Assembly: GCF_900105245.1 (NCBI RefSeq)
Contig: NZ_FNSZ01000001.1
Coordinates: 2,294,001-2,358,000, forward strand
Direction: 5' to 3'
Length of the DNA: 64,000 bases
Origin: Streptomyces sp. 1222.5
GTDB lineage: Bacteria > Actinomycetota > Actinomycetes > Streptomycetales > Streptomycetaceae
Shown: positions 1 to 10,594 of the stretch, in pieces
Numbering within the stretch: position 1 is the first letter of the stretch
How the letters are laid out: every line of letters begins with the position of its first letter
Notes under the pieces: generated by a model
What the model saw: the letters and a program-made list of their open reading frames with translations, nothing else
Database searches by the model: none
Told to the model about the DNA's origin: nothing
Made by a program: the position numbers and the translations under genes

Positions 1-139
1 GCTGCATCTGCACGGCGAGCCGCCCCGCCTCCTGGCCGAGCCGCGCCACGTCCTCCCAGGGGAGGCGTACCACCAAGGTCAGCTCTGCCTCGCCGTCGGG
101 CAGAGCGTGCATGGCCGAAACCTGCGGAGCGTTCGTCAT
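1..139 (-). CDS. conserved hypothetical protein, 5' part only
   Basis: The gene runs off the left edge of the window; 46 N-terminal residues are visible from an ATG at 139 (begins MTNAPQVSAMHALPDGEAEL). The stretch ELTLVVRLPWEDVARLGQEA reads like one beta strand followed by an amphipathic helix. I do not recognise the family and see no catalytic motif. It is divergent from the rhomboid gene, with about 90 bases between the two starts. The codon pattern is typical of the host. Confidence 0.6.
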   Translation of the reverse strand, partial: MTNAPQVSAMHALPDGEAELTLVVRLPWEDVARLGQEAGRLAVQMQ

Positions 140-231
140 CGCCTGATCCTCACGTCGGTTACGGAGGGATACGCACGGGTGCCCGCCGGCGTTCACCGGT
201 TCACGGGCCCCGTCGCGGGCAGTACTCCTGT

Positions 232-1056
232 GTGGTCATTCCCGTCCATGACGTGAACCCGGTGCGCCGCACCCCCTGGGTGACGTACGCGCTCATCGCG
301 GCCAATGTGCTCGTGTTCCTCACCACGCCCGGTCTGGCCGGCTCCGTGGCCGGTGACGGCGAACTGGTGCGGCTGTGCCATCTCCAGGCCTTCATGGACC
401 AGTACGCGGCGGTCCCGAAGGAGCTGATCCACCATCAGCTGCCGCGGCTGGTGCCCACGGGCGAGGTCGGCGTGGGCCCGCACGGCCCGGGCTGCGTCGT
501 CGGCCCGCCCGGGTACCACAAGTCACCGGCGCTGTCGGTCCTCACGGCGATGTTCCTGCACGGGGGCTGGCTGCATCTGCTGGGGAACATGCTGTTCCTG
601 CTGATCTTCGGCAACAACGTCGAGGACCGGATGGGCCACGTCCGGTACTTCCTCTTCTACGTCGTCTGCGGCTACGCGGCCGGCTACGGCTTCGCGCTCC
701 TCAACGCCTCCTCGGGCGACCCGCTGATCGGCGCCTCCGGTGCCGTGGCCGGCGTTCTCGGGGCCTACCTGGTGCTGTATCCGAAGGCCCGGGTGTGGGT
801 GCTCGTGCCGTTCCTGGTCTTCCTGCCGCTCCGGCTGCCCGCCTGGATGGTGCTGGGCTTCTGGTTCGTGCTCCAGGCGGTGTACTCCTCCGGGCACGGC
901 GTCTCCGGCGCCGGGACGGTGGCGTACACGGCCCACGTGGCAGGCTTCGTGGCGGGCATGCTGCTGGCGTGGCCGCTCAAGCCGGGCACGCCCGCCCCGC
1001 CGGAACCGCCCGGCCTGCTGTTCGGCAGGCGGGCGCGGCCGTACTACACCTGGTGA
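232..1056 (+). CDS. rhomboid family intramembrane serine protease
   Basis: A polytopic membrane protein of 274 residues from a GTG start. Rhomboids cleave transmembrane helices of substrate proteins inside the membrane. The family signature is visible: the nucleophile motif GASGA puts the catalytic serine at about residue 169, and the partner histidine lies in AHVAG at about residue 235. Several hydrophobic helices follow a first segment at residues 16-35. A long loop at residues 60-105 with several Cys and His residues comes before the HGGWLHLLGNM segment typical of rhomboids. The gene converges on hemE with a single base between the two stop codons. The physiological substrate cannot be told. 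Confidence 0.9.
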   Translation: MVIPVHDVNPVRRTPWVTYALIAANVLVFLTTPGLAGSVAGDGELVRLCHLQAFMDQYAAVPKELIHHQLPRLVPTGEVGVGPHGPGCVVGPPGYHKSPALSVLTAMFLHGGWLHLLGNMLFLLIFGNNVEDRMGHVRYFLFYVVCGYAAGYGFALLNASSGDPLIGASGAVAGVLGAYLVLYPKARVWVLVPFLVFLPLRLPAWMVLGFWFVLQAVYSSGHGVSGAGTVAYTAHVAGFVAGMLLAWPLKPGTPAPPEPPGLLFGRRARPYYTW

Positions 1057-1057
1057 G

Positions 1058-2125
1058 TCAGCGCGCGGTGCGCGTGTGGACGTACTCGACCAGCCGGGTC
1101 AGCGCGTCCGGGTCGGTGTTCGGCATGACACCGTGGCCGAGGTTGAAGACGTGGCCCTCCAGACCGGCGGCCGCCTGAAGCACCTCACCGGCCTTGGCCT
1201 CGACGGTGTCCTTGTCGGTGAACAGGACGGTGGGGTCGAGGTTGCCCTGGAGCGCCTTGCCGGGGCCGACGCGGCGCACCGCCTCGTCCATCGGCACGCG
1301 CCAGTCGACACCGACGACGTCCGCGCCGGCCTCGCCCATGAGCCGCAGCAGCTCACCGGTGCCGACACCGAAGTGGATGCGCGGGACGCCGTACCCGGCG
1401 ACCGCGTCGAAGACCTTCGCGGAAGCGGGCATCACCGAGCGGCGGTAGTCCGCCGGCGCCAGCGAGCCGACCCAGGAGTCGAACAGCTGGACCGCGCTCG
1501 CGCCGGCCTCGATCTGCACCTTCAGGAAGGCGGCCGTGATGTCGGCGAGCCGGTCGAGCAGGTCGGCCCAGAGCTCCGGGTCGCCGTACATCATCGCCTT
1601 GGCGTTCTCGTACGTGCGTGAGGGGCCGCCCTCGACCAGGTAGCTAGCGAGGGTGAACGGGGCGCCCGCGAAACCGATCAGCGGGGTGGCACCCAGCTCG
1701 CGGGTGAGCTGGCCGATCGCCTCGGTGACGTAGGGGACGTCCTCGGGGGTGAGATCGCGCAGCCGGGCCAGGTCGGCGCGGGTGCGGATCGGCTGCTCGA
1801 CGACCGGGCCGACACCGGGCTTGATGTCGAGGTCGATGCCGATGGCCTTGAGCGGGACGACGATGTCGCTGAAGTAGATCGCCGCGTCCACGCCGTGCCG
1901 CCGCACCGGCTGGAGCGTGATCTCGGTGACCAGCTCGGGCATCATGCAGGACTGGAGCATCGGAACGCCCTCGCGCACCTTGCGGTACTCGGGCAGGGAG
2001 CGGCCGGCCTGGCGCATGAACCACACGGGGGTGTGCGGTACGGCTTCGCGCCTGCACGCCTTGAGGAAGGCGCTGTCGTACGTCGCTGTCGGCTGCTGGC
2101 CCGAAGGGCTTCCGTTGGCACTCAC
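1058..2125 (-). CDS. hemE: uroporphyrinogen decarboxylase
   Basis: Converts uroporphyrinogen III to coproporphyrinogen III by four decarboxylations, a cytosolic step of haem synthesis. The 355-residue length is normal for the family. Both signatures are present: PVWFMRQAGRSLPEYR near residue 37 and GFAGAPFTLASYLVEGG near residue 150. Translation begins at a GTG at 2125 with GGGAG about 10 bases upstream. It stands alone, divergent from the DUF3000 gene (98 bases between starts) and convergent with the rhomboid gene. hemE beside DUF3000 and the regulator is a conserved actinobacterial order. Confidence 0.97.
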   Translation of the reverse strand: MSANGSPSGQQPTATYDSAFLKACRREAVPHTPVWFMRQAGRSLPEYRKVREGVPMLQSCMMPELVTEITLQPVRRHGVDAAIYFSDIVVPLKAIGIDLDIKPGVGPVVEQPIRTRADLARLRDLTPEDVPYVTEAIGQLTRELGATPLIGFAGAPFTLASYLVEGGPSRTYENAKAMMYGDPELWADLLDRLADITAAFLKVQIEAGASAVQLFDSWVGSLAPADYRRSVMPASAKVFDAVAGYGVPRIHFGVGTGELLRLMGEAGADVVGVDWRVPMDEAVRRVGPGKALQGNLDPTVLFTDKDTVEAKAGEVLQAAAGLEGHVFNLGHGVMPNTDPDALTRLVEYVHTRTAR

Positions 2126-2223
2126 GACGGCAAGTCTCCCACGGCCCGGGAAGGAGAAGTGCGCCTGCCCTTCGGGGGTGTCCCTCCCTGCACACGGGCC
2201 CTGTTCCCCTTACTCTTCCCCGC

Positions 2224-2895
2224 ATGGCTGCGGCTCAGGGACGACTGTCGGACGGCGCTGACGGAATGGACGACGCGAAGGACACCGCGCAGGGGGGTAC
2301 GGGCGGTGGACTGCCGCCCGCGTTCCGGGCCGCGGTGGACGCGCTGCGCGCCGCGCGGGTGCGCCCGCAGGTCGAGGTGGAGCCGACACCCGCGCCGCAG
2401 CGGCTCGCCCCGCACGCGTACGCGCTGGAGGCGGTGGTGGTCGACGGCGAGCAGGAGCTCGCCGACGGGCGGCTGGTGCTGCTGCACGACCCGGCCGGGC
2501 ACGATGCCTGGCAGGGGACGTTCCGGCTGGTGACGCTGGTGCGCGCGGAGCTGGAACCGGAGATGGCGGCCGATCCGCTGCTGCCGGAGGTGTGCTGGTC
2601 GTGGCTGACCGGTGCGCTCCAGGGGCGGGGACTCGGCTACGGCGAGCCGAGCGGCACGATCACGCGTGCGAGTTCGCACTACTTCGGCGGCCTGGCCGAG
2701 CGGCCGGCCGCCTCGCAGATCGAGATCCGGGCGTCCTGGACGCCCCGCGAGGGCATGGGCGGGGTGCCGGACACGGCCGCGCACCTGGCCGCCTGGTGCG
2801 ATCTGCTGGCGCAGGTCGGCGGTCTGCCGCCGGCCGGTCCCGGCGACGCCTCGGTGGTGACCCTGCCGCAGCGCAGGGGTCCGCAGTCGCGGTGA
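2224..2895 (+). CDS. DUF3000 domain-containing protein
   Basis: A 223-residue protein with a disordered, Gly/Asp-rich first 30 residues followed by a compact alpha/beta domain. It matches the actinobacterial DUF3000 family as I recall it, notably the PEVCWSWLTGAL and SSHYFGGL stretches and the family's position next to hemE. There is no signal peptide or membrane segment. Its function is unknown. ATG start at 2224. The next gene begins 280 bases downstream behind its own AT-rich leader, so it is probably monocistronic. Confidence 0.85.
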   Translation: MAAAQGRLSDGADGMDDAKDTAQGGTGGGLPPAFRAAVDALRAARVRPQVEVEPTPAPQRLAPHAYALEAVVVDGEQELADGRLVLLHDPAGHDAWQGTFRLVTLVRAELEPEMAADPLLPEVCWSWLTGALQGRGLGYGEPSGTITRASSHYFGGLAERPAASQIEIRASWTPREGMGGVPDTAAHLAAWCDLLAQVGGLPPAGPGDASVVTLPQRRGPQSR

Positions 2896-3176
2896 CCTGA
2901 CCGCGCCGATCCGCCGACACCACTCCGACGGACGCCTTATTGACCCTCTCTTTGTCGATACGGCCACTTTCCGCACTCGAATCGCATCCGCTCGAACCGA
3001 TTCGATCTTCGGATGATCGATCGCGTGTCCGAATTGCACAGATTGTTACTCACTAGATCGTGATCATTCTCTAAAGGCGGACGAGTTTGCTGCCGAAGAC
3101 GACTGTGACCTTGAAAGCACGGTTCGTCCCGGCTTCCTCCCCAAAGCCGGCCCCTTCCCCCCACCCAGGAGGCCTG
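2896..3176 (+). promoter_or_regulatory. AT-rich leader upstream of the LuxR-type regulator
   Basis: A 281-base gap. Positions about 2936-3075 are clearly richer in A+T than the surroundings (runs such as TTATTGACC and ATTGTTACTCACTAGATC), which in this genome usually marks a promoter region. No confident -35/-10 pair could be fixed by eye. A TTG-initiated reading frame at 3087 runs into the regulator, but AGGAGG at 3167-3172, just before GTG 3177, argues that this stretch is untranslated leader. Confidence 0.4.
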
Positions 3177-3836
3177 GTGTCCGTTCTCCTCGAGCAGCCC
3201 GCAAGCCTGGTCGCCTACCGCCCGAACAAGCCGACCGCCATGGTGGTCGTGGCCGACCCGCGTGTCCGTTCCACCGTCACCCGCCATCTGTGGGCCCTCG
3301 GAGTACGCGACGTCATCGAAGCCTCGTCCGTCGCGGAGGCTCGTCCCCGCATCGGCAACCCGCGCGACATCTGCGTCGCCGACGTCCACCTGCCCGACGG
3401 CTCCGGCCTGACCCTGCTGTCCGAGACCCGCGCCGCGGGCTGGCCCAACGGCCTGGCCCTCTCCGCCGCCGACGACATCGGCGCGGTCCGCAACGCCCTG
3501 GCCGGAGGGGTCAAGGGCTACGTCGTCACCGGCACCCGCACCAACATCGGCCTCCCCAGCCGGCCCGGTGCCGCTCCCCTCGGCGGCGCCGCCCGCATGC
3601 ACCGCCGTCCCCCGGGTGCCCCGAGCCACCCGGGTGGCTACCGGGAGCTGTCCGGGCGTGAGGTCGAGGTGCTGCGGCTGGTCGCCGAAGGCCAGTCGAA
3701 CAAGGCCATCGGCGTCTCCATGGGCCTGTCCGCCCTCACCGTCAAGAGCCACCTGGCCCGCATCGCCCGCAAGCTGGGCACCGGCGACCGTGCCGGCATG
3801 GTGGCGGTGGCCCTCCGTACCGGAATCATCCACTGA
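3177..3836 (+). CDS. LuxR/NarL-type response regulator, atypical receiver
   Basis: A DNA-binding regulator of 219 residues. I chose the GTG at 3177 because AGGAGG sits 4 bases before it; longer in-frame starts lack such a site. The N-terminal half is a receiver-like domain: a probable phosphoacceptor Asp lies in VADVHLPDG, but the acidic pocket is reduced to one Asp (VVVADPR) and the usual switch Lys segment reads KGYVVTG, so phosphorylation is doubtful. The C-terminal part, from LSGREVEVLRLVAEG, is a LuxR helix-turn-helix (SNKAIGVSMGLSALTVKSHL). No histidine kinase gene is adjacent. The gene is conserved between DUF3000 and RNase D in streptomycetes. Targets are unknown. Confidence 0.88.
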   Translation: MSVLLEQPASLVAYRPNKPTAMVVVADPRVRSTVTRHLWALGVRDVIEASSVAEARPRIGNPRDICVADVHLPDGSGLTLLSETRAAGWPNGLALSAADDIGAVRNALAGGVKGYVVTGTRTNIGLPSRPGAAPLGGAARMHRRPPGAPSHPGGYRELSGREVEVLRLVAEGQSNKAIGVSMGLSALTVKSHLARIARKLGTGDRAGMVAVALRTGIIH

Positions 3837-3922
3837 CCCCACTCCATGCCCCGCTCGGCGGAATCACCGGTTCTCTCGTGTGAACCGGAAGTTTCACCGA
3901 CCTGACTGGTTTACGACCCTCG

Positions 3923-3958
3923 GGCGCCCGTCGACGGAACGTTCCGGCGACGGGCGCC
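3923..3958 (+). terminator. hairpin terminator after the response regulator
   Basis: Inverted repeat GGCGCCCGTCG / CGACGGGCGCC (11 bp) with an inner palindrome GGAACGTTCC in the loop, followed by TT. It lies 87 bases after the regulator stop and 26 bases before the RNase D start. Confidence 0.6.
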
Positions 3959-3983
3959 TTCCACACACCGATACCCTTGACAG

Positions 3984-5273
3984 GTGACCGACGCCCAAGA
4001 CACCGCAGCAGACAGTTCCCTGCGCACCAGCGGAGGCACGCCTCCCGAAGACGCCGGATCTTCTGAGGCGGGGGCGCCGACACCGCTGCTCGAGCCCCGC
4101 GAGGGCATTCCGCCCGTGATCGCCGACGAGGCGGCCCTCGCCGAGGTCGTCGCCGCGTTCGCCGCCGGCACCGGCCCCGTGGCCGTGGACGCCGAGCGCG
4201 CCTCCGGCTACCGGTACGGCCAGCGGGCCTACCTGGTGCAGCTGCGCCGCGAGGGCGCCGGCACCGCACTGATCGACCCCGTCGCCTGCCCGGACCTGTC
4301 CGGCCTGGGCGCCGCGCTGTCCGGCGTCGAGTGGGTGCTGCACGCGGCCACCCAGGACCTGCCCTGTCTGCGCGAGATAGGCATGGTCCCGACCCGCATC
4401 TTCGACACCGAGCTGGCCGGCCGGCTCGCCGGCTTCCCCCGGGTGGGCCTCGGCGCCATGGTCGAGGGCGTCCTCGGCTACGTCCTGGAGAAGGGCCACT
4501 CGGCCGTCGACTGGTCGACCCGGCCGCTGCCCGAGCCCTGGCTGCGCTACGCCGCCCTGGACGTCGAGCTCCTCGTCGACCTGCGCGACGCCCTGGAGAA
4601 GGAGCTGGACCGGCAGGGCAAGCTGGAGTGGGCCCTGCAGGAGTTCGACGCGATCGCGGCCGCGCCGCCCGCCGAGCCCCGCAAGGACCCCTGGCGCCGG
4701 ACGTCCGGGATGCACAAGGTGCGCCGGCGCAGGCAGCTGGGCGTCGTCCGGGAGCTGTGGCAGACCCGGGACCGCATCGCGCAGCGCAGGGACGTGTCAC
4801 CGGGCAAGGTGCTGAGCGACGCCGCGATCGTGGAAGCCGCACTCGCCCTCCCCTCCGGCGTGCACGCGCTGTCCGCGCTGAACGGGTTCGGGCACCGGAT
4901 GGGCCGCCGGCAGCTGGAGCAGTGGCAGGCCGCCGTCGACCGGGCCAGGGCCCTCCCCGACGCCGCGCTGCCGCAGCCGGGCCAGCCGGTGACCGGCCCG
5001 CCGCCGCCGCGTGCGTGGGCCGACAAGGACCCGGCCGCCGCCGCTCGGCTGTCCGCCGCCCGGGCCGGGGTCTCGGCACTGGCCGAGGAGCTCGGCATGC
5101 CCCAGGAGAACCTGGTGTCCCCGGACACGGTCCGGCGGCTGTGCTGGGAGCCGCCCGCGGTCGCGGACGCCCCGGCCGTGCGGACGGCGCTGGCGGACTA
5201 CGGCGCGCGTCCGTGGCAGGTGGAGCAGGTGACTCCGGTGCTGGTCGCCGCACTGGCGACGAACGACGCCTGA
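3984..5273 (+). CDS. rnd: ribonuclease D-type 3'-5' exoribonuclease with HRDC domain
   Basis: A 429-residue cytosolic exonuclease of the DEDDy class that trims 3' ends of structured RNAs. The acidic residues are visible: D69 and E71 in VDAE, D125 in HAATQDL, and Y189...D193 in RYAALDVEL. An HRDC nucleic-acid-binding domain follows at about residues 235-320 (RRRQLGVVRELWQTRDRIAQ). The first 45 residues are low-complexity. The start is GTG 3984; no strong ribosome site is seen. It lies downstream of the regulator and upstream of fadAB, in the usual Streptomyces order. Confidence 0.9.
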   Translation: MTDAQDTAADSSLRTSGGTPPEDAGSSEAGAPTPLLEPREGIPPVIADEAALAEVVAAFAAGTGPVAVDAERASGYRYGQRAYLVQLRREGAGTALIDPVACPDLSGLGAALSGVEWVLHAATQDLPCLREIGMVPTRIFDTELAGRLAGFPRVGLGAMVEGVLGYVLEKGHSAVDWSTRPLPEPWLRYAALDVELLVDLRDALEKELDRQGKLEWALQEFDAIAAAPPAEPRKDPWRRTSGMHKVRRRRQLGVVRELWQTRDRIAQRRDVSPGKVLSDAAIVEAALALPSGVHALSALNGFGHRMGRRQLEQWQAAVDRARALPDAALPQPGQPVTGPPPPRAWADKDPAAAARLSAARAGVSALAEELGMPQENLVSPDTVRRLCWEPPAVADAPAVRTALADYGARPWQVEQVTPVLVAALATNDA

Positions 5274-5574
5274 TCCACCGCGGGACGGGCCGCACCGGCA
5301 GCCGCGGGATCGTCATGGCTGGTCGCGGCGGTCCTCCGCGCCCCGACGGGCGGGCCGCCGGCGCCACCGGCGCATCGAGATCAAGCCATCCCGACGTGCG
5401 CGGCCCTCGCGCACGGCCGCGCCCTGCCCTCGTTCGGCACCGGCTTCCCGGTGTGACCTTCGCCGCTCCCTCCGGCAGGACTGTGCAGCTACGTTACTCA
5501 TAAGTAGCATGGGTCCTGAGCGCGCGCTCAGCGCAACGCAGCAGTGCCATCCCGCACCCTGGAGGAGAGCCATC
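5274..5574. other. intergenic region between RNase D and fadA
   Basis: A 301-base gap. Just after the RNase D stop there is an imperfect inverted repeat (GATCC...CCGCGGGATC) that may end that transcript. The distal part carries the palindrome described at 5493-5508 and presumably the fadA promoter. No coding signal is seen. Confidence 0.5.
5493..5508 (+). promoter_or_regulatory. palindromic operator candidate for the fad operon
   Basis: GTTACTCATAAGTAGC is a 16-base palindrome of the form GnTACTnATnAGTAnC, 67 bases before the fadA start. The size and shape fit a TetR-family operator, the usual repressor type of actinobacterial beta-oxidation genes. The cognate regulator is not in this window. 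Confidence 0.5.
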
Positions 5575-6791
5575 GTGCCTCGTACCGTCAGGGACGTCGT
5601 CTTCGTCGACGGCGTCCGCACCCCGTTCGGCAAGGCGGGCCCGAAGGGCATCTACCACGAGACCCGTGCCGACGACCTCGTCGTGAAGGCGATCCGGGAG
5701 CTGCTGCGCCGCAACCCCGGCCTGGACCCCAAGAAGATCGACGAGGTCGCCATCGCCGCGACCACGCAGATCGGCGACCAGGGCCTGACCATCGGCCGCA
5801 CCGCCGGCATCCTCGCCGGTCTGCCGCAGTCCGTACCCGGTTACTCCATCGACCGCATGTGCGCCGGCGCCCTGACCGCCGTCACCGCGGTCGCCGGTTC
5901 CGTCGCCTTCGGCGCGTACGACGTCGCCGTCGCCGGCGGTGTCGAGCACATGGGCCGCCACCCGATGGGCGAGGGCGTGGACCCCAACCCGCGGTTCGTC
6001 AGCGAGAAGCTGGTCGACGAGTCGGCCCTGTTCATGGGCATGACGGCGGAGAACCTGCACGACCGCTACCCGAACATCACCAAGCAGCGCGCCGACGAGT
6101 ACGCGGTGCGCTCGCAGGAGAAGGCCGCCAAGGCGTACGCCAACGGCAAGATCCAGCAGGACCTCGTGCCGATCTCGGTGCGCCGGACCAGCCCCGAGGG
6201 CGGCGAGACCGGCTGGGGCCTCGTCACCGCCGACGAGCCGATGCGCCCGGGTACGACCCTGGAGAGCCTCTCGGGTCTCAAGACGCCGTTCCGCGTGCAC
6301 GGCCGGGTCACCGCCGGCAACGCGGCCGGTCTGAACGACGGCGCCACCGCGTCGCTCATCGCGAGCGAGGACTTCGCCCGCGAGAACGGCCTGCCCGTCA
6401 AGATGCGCCTCGTCTCCTACTCCTTCGCGGGTGTGGAGCCCGAGGTCATGGGCTACGGCCCGATCCCGGCCACGGAGAAGGCCCTCACCCAGGCGGGCCT
6501 GTCCATCTCCGACATCGGCCTGTTCGAGATCAACGAGGCCTTCGCCGTCCAGGTCCTGGCCTTCCTCGACCACTACGGCATCGCGGACGACGACGAGCGC
6601 GTCAACCAGTACGGCGGCGCGATCGCCTTCGGTCACCCGCTCGCCTCCTCCGGCGTCCGTCTGATGACGCAGCTGGCCCGCCAGTTCGAGGAGCAGCCGC
6701 AGGTCCGCTACGGCCTCACCACCATGTGCGTCGGCTTCGGCATGGGCGCGACGGTCATCTGGGAGAACCCGCACTTCGACGGAGGCGACAA

Positions 6792-6795
<4 letters not shown>
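5575..6795 (+). CDS. fadA: acetyl-CoA C-acyltransferase (thiolase)
   Basis: Final step of fatty-acid beta-oxidation: thiolysis of 3-ketoacyl-CoA to acetyl-CoA and a shortened acyl-CoA. The 406-residue protein starts at GTG 5575, placed by GGAGGAG at 5561-5567. Nucleophile Cys96 lies in DRMCAGA; the C-terminal thiolase motifs INEAFAVQ, GGAIAFGHPLASSG and CVGFGMGA are intact. The stop overlaps the fadB start (GTGA), so the two are translationally coupled and should form the multienzyme complex. A palindrome at 5493-5508 is the likely operator. Confidence 0.96.
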
Positions 6796-8921
<2,126 letters not shown>

Positions 8922-8935
8922 CGCCGATCGGTGCA

Positions 8936-8973
8936 CGACAGGGGGCCTCCGCCGTGGCGGAGGCCCCCTGTCG
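8936..8973. terminator. bidirectional terminator between fadB and the convergent hydrolase gene
   Basis: A perfect inverted repeat with 18-base arms (beginning CGACAGGGGGCCTCC) and a 2-base centre, 14 bases after the fadB stop and 6 bases before the convergent gene's stop. It can serve both transcripts. Confidence 0.85.
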
Positions 8974-8979
8974 CGTCGC

Positions 8980-10500
8980 TCAGTAGGTGCCGCCGTAGTA
9001 GGGCACCGCGCCCGCTCCGGCCGGGACGTCCATGACGGTGAACGGCACCTGGGTCACGGCCGATTCGCCGCCCGCGGTGTCCACGGCGAAGACGTCGACG
9101 ATGTGCACGCCGGGGCTCCACGGCCAGCCCGAGTCCCATGACCAGCTGCCGTTGGGAGCGACCGCGGCGCCGCCCAGCAGCACCCCGTTCTCCCGGAACC
9201 CGATCTGCGCGGCGCCCGGGGCGGCCCCGCTGAAGACCACGCGGGCGTCCATCACCTGCTCGTGGGCGACGGGTGCGAGCACCATGGGCGCCGCCTCGCT
9301 GTGCCCGACCGTTGACACCCTGGCGTCCGGCATCCCCTGACCGGAGGCGAAGGACGGGACGGCCGGTGCGTCCACCGCGGTGAACGGCACCTCGGACCGC
9401 TCGGAGTGGAAGCCCTCGCCGTTCACCGCGAAGAGCCTGACGAGGTGCTTGCCCTTGGTCCAGGACCGGTTCAGCTCCCAGGTCCACGTGCCGTCGGGGG
9501 CGACGGGCGGCGAGCCGAGGAACTTGCCGTGCTCCCACAGGCTCACCCGGACGGCGCCGGGCGCGACGCCGGTGAACACGGCTCCGGTCATGGGGACTTC
9601 GGCGTTGAAGGCGGGGGCCAGCACCGTCGGCGGCGGGAAGCTGTGCGAGTCCTTCACCATCGAGGTGCCGGACAGGTAGGCGTTGATCCCCGACTTGTCG
9701 CGGTCGGGCTCCTCGTAGCCGTTGCGCACGAAGCCCAGGCGCGGCGGCATCCCGTCGGCCAGAAGGTTGACGATGCCCATGAGCGCGGGGACGTTGCGCC
9801 GGGTGACCTGGGTGTGGTCGGTGATGAACGGCGATTCGCTGTAGATGAAGTTGAAGTTCTCGTAGCCCTGGAAGAGGCCGAGGAAGGGTTCCACCTGGGC
9901 CGTGTACTGCTCGTCCTGCGGAGAGGAGAGCAGGTAGATGTTGGCCTCCCTGTTGGTTCCCGAACGCACCAGCTCGGGCAGGATCGCGTCCACGGCGCGC
10001 ACGTTCTCCTCCGGCACCCCCTCGCCCAGCATGAACGCGGCGACCTTGGGGTGGACGGTGGCGACGTACGTGCCGACGAGGAACTGCGGGACGATCGAGA
10101 CGATGTTGCGGAAGCCGTACCGCAGCCCGAAGTAGAGGGCCGCGCTGCCGCCCTTGGAGCCGCCCCACATGGTGACGTCGTCGGGGGTGAGGGAGAGCGC
10201 CTTCATGACGTTGAAGATGAGCGTGGCGACGGACTGCTCCAGCGAGAAGTCCATGTCCTGGCACAGGTAGTAGCTGTTCATGCCCTGGAACCGGTCACGG
10301 ATCCAGAGGATGTTCGCCCTGACGTTGTCGAAGACGCCGTTGGACCAGCCGTAGTCGTCGGGCGCCGAGAAGTTGGCGAAGACGACGACCAGGTGCCTGT
10401 TGCCGTTCTTGGCGTGGGCGAACCGGTATTCGACGGGGAACGTCCCGGAGGCTTCGATCCCGTTGAGCAGTTGCCGCCCTGTCGCGGGTGATTTGGACAT
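8980..10500 (-). CDS. alpha/beta-hydrolase-fold protein with two C-terminal Ig-like repeats
   Basis: A 506-residue protein. I place the start at ATG 10500 (MSKSPATGRQL), with GTGGAG about 8 bases upstream; an in-frame extension to 10566 is possible. The first 290 residues look like an alpha/beta hydrolase, with a nucleophile-elbow motif GGSKGGSAALYFG near residue 118 that resembles Asp2/XcbB-like proteins of surface-polysaccharide loci. Two similar beta-sandwich repeats follow, each containing a GxWxW core (GTWTWELN, GSWSWDSG) and ending in VPFT; they look like adhesin or carbohydrate-binding modules. No signal peptide is seen. The substrate is unknown. Context (GT2/TagF polymerase, LCP protein) suggests a role in cell-envelope glycopolymers. 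Confidence 0.7.
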   Translation of the reverse strand: MSKSPATGRQLLNGIEASGTFPVEYRFAHAKNGNRHLVVVFANFSAPDDYGWSNGVFDNVRANILWIRDRFQGMNSYYLCQDMDFSLEQSVATLIFNVMKALSLTPDDVTMWGGSKGGSAALYFGLRYGFRNIVSIVPQFLVGTYVATVHPKVAAFMLGEGVPEENVRAVDAILPELVRSGTNREANIYLLSSPQDEQYTAQVEPFLGLFQGYENFNFIYSESPFITDHTQVTRRNVPALMGIVNLLADGMPPRLGFVRNGYEEPDRDKSGINAYLSGTSMVKDSHSFPPPTVLAPAFNAEVPMTGAVFTGVAPGAVRVSLWEHGKFLGSPPVAPDGTWTWELNRSWTKGKHLVRLFAVNGEGFHSERSEVPFTAVDAPAVPSFASGQGMPDARVSTVGHSEAAPMVLAPVAHEQVMDARVVFSGAAPGAAQIGFRENGVLLGGAAVAPNGSWSWDSGWPWSPGVHIVDVFAVDTAGGESAVTQVPFTVMDVPAGAGAVPYYGGTY

Positions 10501-10557
10501 GTACGGACTCCACTCTCGGTTGTGCTTCGAAGTCGGTCGGGTGCGGCGTACCGGATG

Positions 10558-10567
10558 ATTGGCCAAT
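10558..10567. promoter_or_regulatory. palindrome in the divergent promoter region
   Basis: ATTGGCCAAT is a perfect 10-base palindrome between the divergent hydrolase (start 10500) and exonuclease-fold gene (start 10595), in a locally AT-rich stretch with further TGATC repeats. It is a possible binding site for a shared regulator; short palindromes also arise by chance. Confidence 0.25.
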
Positions 10568-10594
10568 GATCAGTTGATCGGACATGATGTCCTG

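Noticed and set aside
3087..3176. N-terminal extension of the response regulator from TTG 3087
   Set aside because: AGGAGG directly before GTG 3177 and the low-complexity Pro/Lys content of the extension make it more likely to be untranslated leader.
5544..6791. Long open frame continuous with fadB upstream of its start
   Set aside because: It lies entirely in an alternate frame of fadA, is Arg/Pro-rich, and fadB has a good GTG start with GGAGG at 6792.
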